Positions 45,501 to 57,601 of a stretch of 64,000 nt of DNA are shown piece after piece. The stretch comes from Branchiostoma belcheri. Taxonomy: Eukaryota > Chordata > Leptocardii > Amphioxiformes > Branchiostomatidae. Position numbers and translations under genes: made by a program. The stretch covers positions 1,057,812-1,121,811 of the forward strand of contig NW_017802447.1 in the NCBI RefSeq assembly GCF_001625305.1. Reading direction: 5' to 3'. The notes beneath the pieces are model-generated. The model saw nothing but the letters and a program-made list of their open reading frames with translations. It was not told where the DNA came from and made no database searches. Each line of letters opens with the position of its first letter. Positions within the stretch are counted from its first letter, which is position 1.

Positions 45501-48500
45501 CATTGTTAGAAATTATTAGCCTCTTGTTTGTTCTCCTCCGTGCATAGATGACCACAAAAGGCAAGCTGTTGTGTTTTATCTGCCGTCGTAATCGGTGAAG
45601 TCACTGCTGCGGCGTGCCGGCATGTTTGCAGGTGTATAGCCCATGGCGAGAGGAGAGGGAGTGACGCAAACTATGTAGAAATGTAAACTACACCACACGA
45701 CTTTCCTCACTCCGCCCAGGACTAAACAATGGGTACCTGGGGAGGTAAAGACTAAAAGTCGGTGAAAGGAAAGGGCTCCGCCTTCCAGTACCGTGCCCTA
45801 GACACAGTGGATCATCAACCCACTGTGCCTCAAAAAACACTATAGCCATGGGGGCATCTCTACCTTTTACCTTGTAAATACCTTAGCATAACTATTGACT
45901 GAAGACTCTATACTGGTTTCTCCTTGCTGACGTTTGAATTGGCAAAATATCCTTTCATAGATCAATGTTGGAGGAAAGTTACAAGACGCCTTCGTACCGT
46001 CAGTTTACCCAAGAGGAAGAGAACATTGCGACGTTTATCGTACACACTACACATCCTCGTGAACTTACGGTTTTACAACACAGCCACGACTGTCCCACGA
46101 ATGTTCGTCATAAGCTATTGTAAAAGACCACCGTGAAATTTTGGCATTGTATTTGTATTTGAAAATGTATTTGGTTAGTGAACAACCAGTATATCCTGCA
46201 ATAGTGCAAAATGTATTTCCGATAATATTTAGTTATTTGTTTCGGCGTTGTTAGATAAACAAGGACGGCCGAACATACTAGTAGTAGGACCGGCGTGTAA
46301 ATTTGGCGGTATTCTTTTCTTCTTCTTCCCTTCACAAACACAGACACGCGCGCGCCAGCCTCCCCAGCCCGTGCCTACAGTTTGACACTTCAGTGTGGAA
46401 ATGTACGCGTAACTTTCTGTAACGTTCCAACAGCACTCAGGCCAAGTACTTCATACAACATATGGTCATTGTCTACCACGGACTGTTACGTCAGTGTCAT
46501 AAACAAACCAATCAAAAATAGCCTTTGATATCTCTTGACAAAAGACAGAGCCGATTGAGACGTTGATTCTATTGAGTGACAATTGGTCTGCTTTATTTTG
46601 ATGAATCCTTTGTTCGGTACATTGAAAGGTAAATCTTGAAGACGCTAATTACGTCAAAGTGATTCGTTATTTGTTGATTACTTTGCAATAAACAGTCCGA
46701 TTTTCCTGTCAGTCAAGGATAAGGCAAGGGGTGAGCTAGGGTTTTGTTTGTTTTGATTCATCAAATCTCCGAAAGAGTTTCACTTTTGATAACTTTGCTC
46801 CCATGGGGTTACTAGTATCCAGCTCTGATTCTGAAATTGTGAGAAAAAAACAGAGCCAGTGCCAGGAGACATTAGATACTGCTGCTCCTTTTGATAAACT
46901 AAAGATGATTTGAAAAGTCCTATGACAATCTTTGAAAGTAAGGGAGGCAATACTTCTTTTGAACCATAAGGCGGTTGGATTCTTGAAGTCCTAAGAACCC
47001 TTGGAACAAAAATATTAAAGAAGTGTCGTAGAAAGGAAACAGGTTACTTTATGCATTTCCAAGGAGCTTTCGGTTGATGCACCTTAAAGTTTAACCAACC
47101 TCCTTAGTTTAACAGGCAACTTTCAATGTATTTTTATTGCCGATATATGTCCAATATTGACGTCATGTGAACGTACGTAGACCCGGACACACCTCTAGAA
47201 AAAGAAAGAAACGGAAAAAAAGGAAAGAAGAAAAGAGGATAAAAGGCAGTCTTTTGACCTACCCGCGCCTTGTGTCCATCTGTTCCGCTTGGTTTCATGT
47301 CTTTTTCTCTACGTCCGAGGTCTTTTCTGGCGGAATCTTTTTTCACGCATGCCTTTCCCCCGCTTCCCTGTTGTCCGGCCGTACCCCGGGGACAGGTCGG
47401 CACCTTTACCCCTGTGATAATCTGGTAATCACGTATTACTTTGATACAGTTTCTCCGATAAGCCTTTTGTCCGTGATGTGTTGTCAGATCTCCCGTACAG
47501 GACACTACCATGGGTGGCCTTCCTCACTATTAGGTTCTCTACTGTGCGAAAGAAAATGTATAACAAACAAGCGAAGAAAGACAACAAAGATAAATACGAG
47601 TCGTAAGGATGGATATGACAGATGTTTAGTGACAAGCCGGGCATTAGGCTATTTTTCCGGATCAAGCAAGCGACGCTAATGAGTCTGGCGCGCGTGGCTG
47701 CAAAATAATCCCCCGAGAAGGATTCACCCGTTTCCAGACGCTCTCGCCGCATGGACAGGGAAGCGCCGAATTCTTTCAGATTGCGTCGGTAACAAAATGG
47801 TTAGAAATTGTCGGGAAGTATGTGAGAAAGTCGGGGCGGAATATTTCTCAGCTGGCGGCGGGAAGGTTACCGTGGCGCCGGCGTTATTCAGGTGTCGGAC
47901 GAGCCCCGTCCACGGCAGCGCATTGGGAAACAGACGAAAGTCTTCTGATAGACAGGTGTGAGGGAAAACATTTGGAACTTGTCTGACACTCGTGGTCGAA
48001 AGAACGGATGTATGTGAGCGTTCTTAGCCTCTCCCTTTTCCCTCCTGTCCGGTCAACCGCACATCCCTTTCCCTTCAACTTCAAGGAAATACTACAACAG
48101 AATTCATTTCTTTTCTTCCTTCTTTTTTTCTGGCGTACGTGGTCTGAGCAAGGACTTGGTCTGACTCTGAGACGGTCCCGGCAAACTGAAGCCTGTGCCC
48201 TTGGTGTTCCCGGGCGATCGTGCCGCCAGCTAGCGGATTTCCACCCGGCTGACTGCCCGCATGTCCCGCCGGCGCGGTTCTCAGCCCGCCGGGGGCCTCG
48301 TTCCCTAATTATCACCCCGATGTGACCACCTCTGTCACAGCAGTGCGAATGGGGAGAAAAATGGCGACAATCACACGGCCGACTGAACCCATTGTTCTGT
48401 GTAAAGTCACCGTGCCGACATGTCCCCTCAAATGAACTTTCAGTGAGAAATTCAAGTAAATCTGACATCGCTACCAATTTCTTTGTGTTTGATTTCCGAA

Positions 48501-49400
48501 AACTGTCACTTCTATAACATCATGCGCAGAAATCATCTTAAATACGTTGGAACGGGGAATAGTAATCTGCTAAATTTCAGAGACAACACTTAATGCTTGG
48601 GTAAATTTTCTCCTCGCGGCTTCTGTTGGAGACAAGCCAACGGCAATCGATCTGGTCTGGTCTTTTTCTTCGCACAAAAGGGAGACGAATTTGCGGTCCT
48701 AATGATGATTATACACTAGTCTGCCATTTTAAAGTTGTCTTGTCTTAGCCTACAACAAAGCACAAGGAGTTCACTTTTTCTCTGTCGTCAAGTGAAAGAA
48801 AATTGATGACCTTTTACGTCTGCGTTCTCTTTGTGTTTCTTTTTTTCTCGTAAGTGTGCGCCACGTTTCTTTTTCGTCCATAGAGTGTTTTTGTTGTTTC
48901 TATCCCATTCTAGTCTTTACAAAATCCGTTTTTTTGTGCTTTTGAGTCGGAATGAATGCTATTGAGTGGCTGTCACTTAAAAGAATGCTGCACATGCCGC
49001 CGTTACACAATAAAGCACCCTGACGGTCGGAAAAAAGAGCAGGCCAATGAGAGAGGAGGACAGTTAGGGTGTAGTTCGGGGACTTTATCGACTTTTAGCA
49101 AAGACGTGCGAAACGCTGCCATAAATAAAGAAGGCAGTCAAATTTTCACACGGAAGGTGCCACAAGTAGACTCGACACACACCCGCAACCCCCATCTGAA
49201 ACAATAACCACCATTAGGCCCCGCCTTCTTTTCCTTTTGAACGCACGCCGGGAACCCTGGGAGCAAATTAACGCACAAAGGCGCCCGCCGTCACTACAGA
49301 CAAAAAGTTTGGCCAAGGTAATTAAGCAAATTATTCCAGATTATCTTTGACAGCGTCGGTCCGTCCTCTCATGTGCGGCGCTGATGAAAAAGCGCACAAG
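42540..49400. other. Intergenic region upstream of the Dickkopf gene
   Basis: No gene recognised on either strand. The GC-rich part 47200-48500 contains several long overlapping open frames on both strands without domain or splice support, so they are taken as chance. The segment 48900-49400 is relatively GC-rich and close to the Dickkopf promoter, a reasonable place for cis-regulatory elements. A SINE-like repeat copy lies at 45701-45870. Confidence 0.5.
45701..45870 (+). repeat. SINE-like dispersed repeat, uninterrupted copy
   Basis: It matches the interrupted copy in POLB intron 3: CTTTCCTCACTCC, AACAATGGGTACCTG, GAAAGG...CTCCGCCTTCCAGTACC, GATCATCAACCCACTG and ATCTCTACCTTTTAC. It has no coding capacity, and no clear tRNA-type promoter was seen. 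Confidence 0.55.
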
Positions 49401-49421
49401 TTGACGTATCGGGTCGGCGCT

Positions 49422-49430
49422 GGTATTTAA
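49422..49430 (+). promoter_or_regulatory. TATA-like core promoter of the Dickkopf gene
   Basis: GGTATTTAAA lies about 185 nt upstream of the start codon at 49611, with a C/T-rich GC-rich leader between, giving a plausible 5' UTR of about 150 nt. An ATCTTTGAC word (partial TCF/LEF site) lies near 49343. Confidence 0.5.
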
Positions 49431-49610
49431 ACCCGGTCTGGCCGCTGCCGTGTCAGTTCCCGAGCTGTTCTCGCCCAGTCAGCCCGTCTTCTCCCGCTCC
49501 CGTCCACTCGTGCCAGCCGCTCCGCGACAAGGATCTTCCCGTAACTTGTCCACACCGTAGACTTGGATTATTATTTACTCTCCTGCTCGTCTCTACTACC
49601 GAGGACAACG

Positions 49611-52600
49611 ATGTCGATCTCCCTGCTACAGCTGTCCCTCCTCGCCGTCCTGATCACCGTGATGGTCCGACAAGTCGTCGGCACCAACAACGTCAGGCCG
49701 CCGACCAACCACATCAAGACGGTCGGTAGGAACGCGACAGTCACGGAGAACGAGGCCAGCCGTGAGGTGGAGGAAGAAACATTTGAGGTAGGTTCTGTTA
49801 CGGCTCTTTGAAATTATTTTACGTCTTAACTTCGTTTTTATTTATTGGTGAGGTTAAAGTGTCACGGCTGTGTGACTCTCCAGGGTACGTGTTCTTACGT
49901 CCAGGGCACTTGCCCCGAAGGACAGGGTGTCTCAACACACGGTTCACGTGTTGAACCAGCCTGGGAGTCTGTTATGGCTACGTGTAACTGCCATAAACCT
50001 GTTTGACGTTCGGCCACTAAAACTTTACATTGGAGGTCAACCGTGGTTACACATTGACAGGATTGGGGGATTTCTTTTTGGGAAGCTCCATTTGGCTGCT
50101 ATTGACGCACTTCGTCAGAAATAGCTTTTGGGTTGTAACAAAGAGTATTTTTACCCTCATAATGCCTTTTATGTGTCCACATTCCTTGCTAATGTAGCTA
50201 AACCTAGGCGCAATGGCGTTGTCATAGAATATCGACTAAGTTTTCGGTCGTCCATTTTATTCCTATATTCATGAGAATTTTGGTGCTTAGCCGTGAATTT
50301 GTAGAACAAGGGTACCGACAAATGTCGTCCGGACCCCCCGGACACGGGTTCTATTCCCGTGTGTTGGGAAGCAGCGTGTGGCTCATGGATCAAATCCTAG
50401 TCCGTCAGCACCTGTGGCGAGAGATGTGATCCATCGTGGCAGTTGAAATTACCGAACGACCGGGGTGCGAGGTTATCTTCAGCAAACATACATTGGCAAG
50501 ATCGTTTCGTGGTCTTTTCAATGGTAAAGATATATCAGACACAAGCTGTGGAAAAAGCACCATCAAATTGCTAGTAATTTGCTACACTGAATTTTATAAA
50601 CTGGTCGCGCCGTCCGCATTTATTTTCAAACTTGTCAGTCTTTTTTTCTGACTTGCTGCAAATGGCTGCACACAAGGTTGGGGCGTAGGTACCCTACAAA
50701 GAAGACTTGTGGACAATACGCCAAGTCATCACGTTCTTGCTGTTATTTTGAACGGTACATCAGACGTGAAAAGGTCTTCCGTTTCTATCTAAACATCAAG
50801 CTCATTCTGCTATCGCTGGCGGCGTTTCTGTTTTGGCAACATGTTCACCTAACACAAACTGAGTTGTTGAAACATACCGTGCACTTGCCGTAGCTAGTGC
50901 CAAATTTGCCAACCGTTCTTTATTGAGATTTCTTCAAACCGGCCTTTCAGATTAGCCCAGTGTTAGGTACTTGCGTCTCGCGAGATTTAAAACGTGTTTG
51001 CAGAGATGTGCTTCAGTGCGAGTAAACATAAGACTGAGGATGTAGAAACCACAGTTTTCCTCCCTAATGAGGTTGTAAATGATTATAATCAGCGGCAACA
51101 TGGATGAGATCACCGTCCGGACTCGCTGCATAGTTTTAAGGTGACGGGAACGCGCTGTACGAAGATCGGCACATGTCATTTTGATGAATTCCAAAAAATC
51201 CACAAGTGCCCTCGCTTTCTCACCGCGGTCTCAGTTTGTATAATTATGGTACGAGCAGGTATTGTGAGCGACAACAAATTTCTTTGTTGGGGATTTCCGA
51301 AGTAAATATTGATCCCAAAATACGCATGTAAAAGGTAATGAGCGCCCAGTTTCCACTCACAACAGTAAAACATCAACCGTGGTTCCTTGCTCTGGGCGAA
51401 GACAGATACTTCATGCGAAATTCCTCATGTACTGACTGAAATTAGTTCGAAACTGGGAAGCGTTTTCTGTGCAGTTCCGGGAAGGAACTTCAAAGACGTT
51501 GAAAAGCCACGTTTCTATTCTGAAGTACAGTGGCTATTTCTGTCACCCGCAAGAAAAGGTGGAATGAAAAGCATCGAGGAGAATAAAAGCCGGAACCTCC
51601 GGTGGTAGTTGGTACAGGGCAAGCCTTCCTTTTCATCTGGCACGACCCTGTGAAACTGCCCCTTTCTTCTTAAACCGGGTTCGCGTTTAGCCCTCTTTTT
51701 TGTCGTGAGAGAGCGCACTCAGTGGGCTTTCTATAATACCTTGCCAGCCTGGCTATTGTTACCTGTACCCCAACCGTTCAACGATTGTCGGCCTCCCCCA
51801 AAACGTCACCAGCTCGCTTGACACTGCTTCATGCGCCTTCATTTACCCAACTTCGCACAGGCTCAAATCTTAAATCCGGAAACGTTTCAACTGGTCTCCC
51901 CGGCCTGTTTTGACAGTAAGGTCCAATCTTGATCCCCGGGAAGACGCCTTTCCTGGTCTTTGTTTGAAACACTTCAAAGCCTCGCGACTTTCCGTGACAA
52001 GATTTAACCGTCTTAAAGGATCGGTAGTTGTTACATCTCTCGCCAATCCCTTCTTTCTTCCCGGGTAGAGTTACCGAGTTCACATCGGTGAGCCGGTTTC
52101 CCACCCTTGGTTAGCAGTAATGACATTGGAGGACGCGCGTGAGGACGGGAATATCGGAGGAGATTTTTTTTCTCCTGTCGGGCGAGAAAAAGGGGGTGTT
52201 GTCATCACAGTGGGGTGTTGCGGCTTTCCGAGAGAGGTGCCGAGGATTTGTTCTCCGTTCTCACGGCGTATTAGCAGGGAGGTGCAACACGACCCGACAA
52301 GGGTGTGTGAGCGCGTGGCTCCGGTCTACCGTCTTGCGGCTTCAGACTGACCGCTTTGAACCCCTCATTGTCGCCTGGTGCGTTCATGTTAGTATGTCGG
52401 TGTAGGAACATGTCTCTCGGCATGAACGCGTGGTCTATGTGTTTTCAGTCCGTTTTGTCTGTTTCACTAGTATCCGACCAAGCATTTCTAAGATTCTTTC
52501 CACTAATTAATGTCTTTATAGCGAAGAAGTTATTTCAGATTATAACAGTATTGCTTATTAAGACGTGTTATTGAGACTTGCATATTCTTTGATCAGAAAA

Positions 52601-53740
52601 TGCTAATACCACAAGACAATTGGACACCAACAAAGTAATCGTCACACAAAGATCTCCCCAAATATATGGATTTAATTACCGACTGTGTCAAAAAGACGCC
52701 AATACTTCTCAGGTCAACTGTGAAAAACTCGGCAGATGATCGGAAAAGTCCACAATACACCTGTGAAAAACGGACCCCGACACCCAGATGATTCTCACCT
52801 CTGGACTTCAAAGCTTGGCGTCTTTTTCCCGCCTTTTGCAAAGAAGTATTTGTTGCCTGTCCGGTAACTGTTGTCATCGCCATGTAACGTTTTGCCTTTG
52901 GGCTATTTTGATTTGTCCTTCTAGTCATATATGTCTTGTTTAACGGTGAAAGAAGTAGATAAGTTAGCATTTCCTGGTGTTATATGTGTATTCAGCACTA
53001 ACAGAATGTTGTTTTTTATTCCTCCCTTCAGGTCAGATGTTTTGACGACGAGTCCTGCAATGCTGACGAGTTCTGCCACGGGCGGAGGGAGGAGAAGGTC
53101 TGCCTGCCGTGCCGCCGCCTCCGCCGCCGCTGTAACCGCGACTCCATGTGCTGCAAGGGGAACGTCTGCCTCAACGGCATCTGCGTCAGACCCCGGGAAC
53201 GAGTGGCGCTGGAGGGACGTCGTCATGACAACGGAGAGGAACGAGAGGAGGAGCCGCAGGTGGAAGAGACGACTGAGACTGCGGACAGCCGAGAGACCTT
53301 TCAGGACACCAAGGAAACCTTTCAGCGAGGTAAGAATCGACTAATTCACGGAGAGCTACACTTTACTATGGTTCAAGTAAAGTTAAGAAGCATGACTCCA
53401 GAAATTATGTCATGAATTTGGAAAAACATTGACATTGTTGAAGTCTCCACGTCTGTTTAACATGTCGCTGACCATGTGTGTTGTGTATGTTTCAGGTTCG
53501 GCCTGGTCTCGGTGCCTGAGGTCGTCAGACTGTCAGGTGGGCCTGTGCTGTGCGCGTCACTGGTTCTCCAAGGTCTGCAAGCCCATGCTGACGCAGGGAG
53601 ACGCCTGCACCCGGCCGGACAAGCGCACGGTCCCCGGCGAGCTGTTCCAGAGGTGTCCGTGCGAGGAGGAGCTGTCGTGCCGGCCGAGCAGAGACGTGGT
53701 GGTGGAAGGGAAGCCCAGACTGTACACGTGCCAGCAGTAG
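49611..53740 (+). CDS. DKK1/2/4: Dickkopf Wnt antagonist (DKK1/2/4 type), complete
   Basis: Exons 49611-49787, 53032-53329, 53496-53740 give 239 aa. Residues 1-24 form a signal peptide. Next comes a short N-terminal segment with NNVR (26-29) and NHIK (33-36), then a possible N-glycosylation site NAT (41-43). The first cysteine-rich domain has ten cysteines, C62-C110. The linker is about 54 residues, acidic and Thr-rich. The second cysteine-rich (colipase-fold) domain has ten cysteines, C165-C237, with the family hallmark LRSSDCQVGLCCARHWFSKVCKP. Known Dickkopfs bind LRP5/6 and Kremen and block Wnt/beta-catenin signalling outside the cell. The ATG at 49611 was chosen because it begins the hydrophobic signal. 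The short linker and total length are closest to DKK4 or an ancestral DKK1/2/4; DKK3 is excluded by cysteine spacing and context. Transcribed in the same direction as POLB, 8.2 kb away. Confidence 0.95.
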
Positions 53741-54114
53741 GACAACAGCCCACGTGGGACGGACATTATTATCCTGAGGCGTGGGGAAGTTTTCCGACCC
53801 CTGCAGGAGTTTATCGGACAGATATCAAGTGTTGTTCTATAGCAGCAGGCAGCAGGGAAGGACGCCCGCTCCAATTTCGGCCCAACAAGACGCATCAAAG
53901 CACACACCGGACTCAGTAAACTGTTACAAATCTGCCCTGGCTTTAATCCCCGCTCACTTTGAGGGATACCGCCCCTGTCATTAGCGATGTGTCAGAAAAT
54001 CCCTCAGCTCTGCTGAAATAATAGAAAAAGTATCAGACGACCCTCGTCTGTAACATCACAGACCATCTTTGTTCCAATACTGTAGTCATGTACTGTATAG
54101 GGTTTCCGCTATTC

Positions 54115-54120
54115 AATAAA
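54115..54120 (+). terminator. Dickkopf polyadenylation signal, proximal
   Basis: AATAAA 375 nt after the stop codon in an AT-rich context. Confidence 0.5.
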
Positions 54121-54515
54121 AAAGAAGCAAGAAGAATTTTTTTGCCGGAAGCATTATGATAATTACAATATCAATCAAATGACCGCTTCTAAGTTAACGC
54201 ATGGCCGAATACCTCAGACGTTTTCTACCTTTGCTGTTCATTTTTGTGTACTCTGTTTTTTATCAGTGCAGACTGGACTGAAATTAAAATTGCTATGCGT
54301 GGGGCGTGGAAACGACGACTTTTCGACCCGGTCGGCGCTGTGTAAACTACAAAATACTCGAGATCTATTTATCTAGATTGTATTTATTTAGATGTGCTCT
54401 TGCAGATAACTTTATTTTGATATGATTGCCTCTTTGTAAATAATACTCTCTCCCGTTGTGTAATTTAAATGAGTTCGGAGGTTTACCTGTACAGAAGTCT
54501 GTGGTTTTTGTTGAC

Positions 54516-54521
54516 AATAAA
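54516..54521 (+). terminator. Dickkopf polyadenylation signal, distal
   Basis: AATAAA 776 nt after the stop codon, preceded by TGTAAATA and TTTATTT words and followed by a TGAGCTGTCTC/TTTG stretch. The 3' UTR between the two signals is AU-rich (ATTTATTTAGAT), which would fit an unstable mRNA. Either site may be used. Confidence 0.5.
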
Positions 54522-55736
54522 CCATGAAAAATATTCACAAACAACGAGTGAGCTGTCTCTTTGATGTGGTAATTCTCGACTAGGTTGTCTGTCTTTTAGG
54601 ATATCCAACTTTGTAAATTGAGATCGAATGACAATCATTTTACAAACGTTTGAAATGCCGCTATCATATTAGACCACTTTTCTACCTCTTGTATCTCACA
54701 CCGAAAACATTAATATTAGAGAAAAAACAGGTATTCTACCGTACATTCTTCTAGAACACATGGCTACACATACAGTGTAGACAGACCTTGAAAAGACTTA
54801 GTTTCTTGTTTTGCCTTAGGGGAAATATTGATATCAGACAACACTATGTTAAACACTAAAAAGTACCCTCGCAGGAAGAGAAATTTGATACTGCACCTAT
54901 TCCACTACTGAAGACATTTCAGACCTTCTAAAAAGAAAAAAAAACTAAAAATCTTCCAAAGTCACTTGCCATCAACAATGACAAGGCCTATATTTTGATC
55001 GAACATAGTACGTGTATTGTAGTTATATTCGAGTATACAATAAAACTAGTTAACAAACAAGAATTGGATAGCATGAACGTTCATCCGTGTTGGATAATTG
55101 GATAGATGTTTAATTTGTAGCAAGGGTTGAATTTAAAGCTCCAAGTTTGTAGAAATATCGTTTGGTGTCCGTTTTCAGTCGTATCTCGGTCCTATCTTTC
55201 TAATCTGTCACGTGCGGACGATGCCCGACTAATTCGCAACCAATCGCAAGTTGTCAGCGTCTGAACGATAACAGTAGGAGTTCTTGTCTGATGTGTGGAC
55301 GTGTGAGACGACTTCGCTGTTTTCTGAGAAACGTAGCTCGTTTGGTGTGTCAACACATACGTATGGATGCGTATGTTTGTTGCCGCCGATGTTGTCATTG
55401 TTTATTTTACTGAAGGAAGGTGTTCTTACTCATCTAAAGTTAGAATGGGGGCATTTCCGCTGTGGGTACAACAGGCAGCGATGAAATGTACATGTTTGCT
55501 GTATATTTAGATTTGCGTGAAAAAAACGTCCCTTTCAAAATATACTTACATGAAGTCAGGAGCAGACAAAATCATATTCATCTCAGAGACATATGCTAAT
55601 AATACAAAACTGGGGGAGGGGGCGAAATTCCTTTTGTATTCGTAGTGTTCTTTCCGTTCTTCTATCTTTCCAGTACACATTTTTTTTCTTTGCAGTACAA
55701 GCAAGCAAGCAAGCACCAACCGACCGACTGGCCAAC

Positions 55737-55811
55737 GAACGAACCAACCAACCAACCAACCAACCAACCAACCAACCAACCAACCAACCAACCAACCAAC
55801 CAACCAACCAA
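55737..55811. repeat. (CCAA)n / (TTGG)n microsatellite
   Basis: About 17 CCAA units preceded by related GCAA and CGAA/CCGA units from about 55697. The Trp-Leu-Val-Gly or Gln-Pro-Thr-Asn frames over it are artefacts of the repeat. Confidence 0.95.
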
Positions 55812-57538
55812 CATCAACCTGTGACAAAGCACATCGTAAATTTTCGATATTTCACCTTTTTTTTAAATCTCAGCTATCTCCTTGCGTTTAGCAAGATCTA
55901 TTTGGTTGTCTCTCTCCTGGATTTGTGTTGGCCAGGCTGTCCGTTGTTCACGTTTAAAATCTAAAATACTAATCACAAACAAAACTCAGCATTGTCTGTT
56001 TTCCCAGGTAAATGACAGTTTTTAACTTGTCCAAACCCCGTTATTATTCCGATCAAACGTCCTTTCATAAACAGGAGATATTATATTAGCCAGATACGCA
56101 GGAAATGCTCCCGGCGAAAAGGCGAGTCGATTTAACCTATAATCATGAACACACAGTCAACGATCTGTCAAAGTGCCAGCGGAACCTGTGGGTGGGGAGG
56201 GGGGCACTTATTACCCAATGTCCGGAACGATCAAGCATCGTAAACTTTGAGTGATTTCCGACCTTAGGAAGTGTGGTAGAGACCTAGATATCATGAGACG
56301 TTGTTGGGGACGTTTAACAGTTTAAAACTAGTACTGAGTCATTGACTTTGGGAAATATGACATGCGCCTATGAAGTTACAATGATATTCAATGAAAATAT
56401 TTTCACTGCCTGGTACATGTACATTCTAGGGACTAACAAAGCAGATCTACAATGATTGATTGTCAAGCGGAAGACAACGAATCACGTTAGATGTTGAGTA
56501 AAATATTTTGAAAATCGGAAAGATTATGCAAAAAAAAGCAGAAATTTGAAGTCGAGAAATACTGATAAATAGATGAGATAAAGCCACCGTCTATATAAAT
56601 ATTGACAGCTTTTTTGCCCTTTCCAAAAGTTTTCTTGAATTTCAGTACACAATAAAAGACGTCGGAAATATTTCCCTTATTACAGTAAACCACTCATGCC
56701 ACTAGGCACACCTTTTTTGTCTCCCGCATAATCGACTGTAGTGTAACATACTAATTAATGTTGCGTTTCAACTACCGGTCTGTTGTACGTCACATTAGAC
56801 TATGATTGGTCTTCTGACAGTTTTTGGCGCCACGAGAGCGAAACAAGAGGACGCTGTATTATTTACATTACCTCACCTGCATATCTTTCTCAGTTCTTAA
56901 CTTCCTGCTGAAAATCGGCGGACCTTTTAACAACAAATAATCAACATTTTTATAGATACACTCCATCGTTCACAAGGTGTTTTTCAGTTGCATTTTTCCT
57001 TTACAGAAATATGTGTTTGTTACGTCATAAATGACATGATAATTATTTCCAAAAGCAATCTCTCTTAATCAGAAAACAAAGAGTCATTCACTGATGACCC
57101 TGACCAGATTTCCCTGTGATCAAAATCAGACTGTAAATTTAAAAAAAAACGTCGTTTCCGACGTTCTGGCGCCATGAAATCTATTTCACTGCTCCTCAGT
57201 AAGTACTAAGTAATTATCCGTCGGTGCTGACACTTTGACGATTGTTGTGTTGTGACATTGTTGTGTATGGTACAGACGAGTCTGGGGTATCTCAGACCGG
57301 TGCCAAGTGACGGGTCATACCTGTGGTGAGATCTGGCGCCCGGGTTCGGGATGGCGCCCAGGTAAACGGGAGAGGGGTGACGTTGACAAATTGACGGCAA
57401 ACATGGAATCTGTGACCCGTGGTGACCTCGGCGACACCTCGACTGAGAGCACACTTAACACAAACATCCATAACCCACGGGTACGGTCCGACCAAGGAGG
57501 TTAGAACAACCACCACCGTACAGCAGGGTCAAGGAGAC

Positions 57539-57601
57539 TCAGGGGTATCTGCTGGGGTGCCCCAAATGTCGATTTTAACTACCATTTTATTCATAGCGAT
57601 G
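57539..57601 (+). pseudogene. Decayed non-LTR reverse transcriptase fragment
   Basis: Translated on the plus strand, the segment contains SAGVPQMSILTTILFIAM. This resembles the reverse-transcriptase core GVPQGS-L-PLLF of LINE elements, with the usual Gly after Gln changed to Met. The recognisable part is only about 20 codons, and no catalytic aspartates follow before the frame ends, so it is at most a fossil. Chance similarity is possible. Confidence 0.35.

Noticed and set aside
47167-47679. 170-codon plus-strand open frame overlapping minus-strand frames
   Set aside because: Begins with a Lys/Arg-rich A/G run and shows no recognisable fold or splice context.
47884-48477. 197-codon minus-strand open frame
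   Set aside because: It lies in GC-rich DNA with long open frames on both strands, has no domain, no signal peptide and a low-complexity basic composition; judged chance.
53457-53919. Frames of 98-147 codons overlapping the last Dickkopf exon
   Set aside because: Shadows of the GC-rich coding exon; only the frame with the ten-cysteine pattern is real.
55546-55964. Repetitive open frames (Trp-Leu-Val-Gly and Gln-Pro-Thr-Asn repeats)
   Set aside because: Produced by the CCAA microsatellite.
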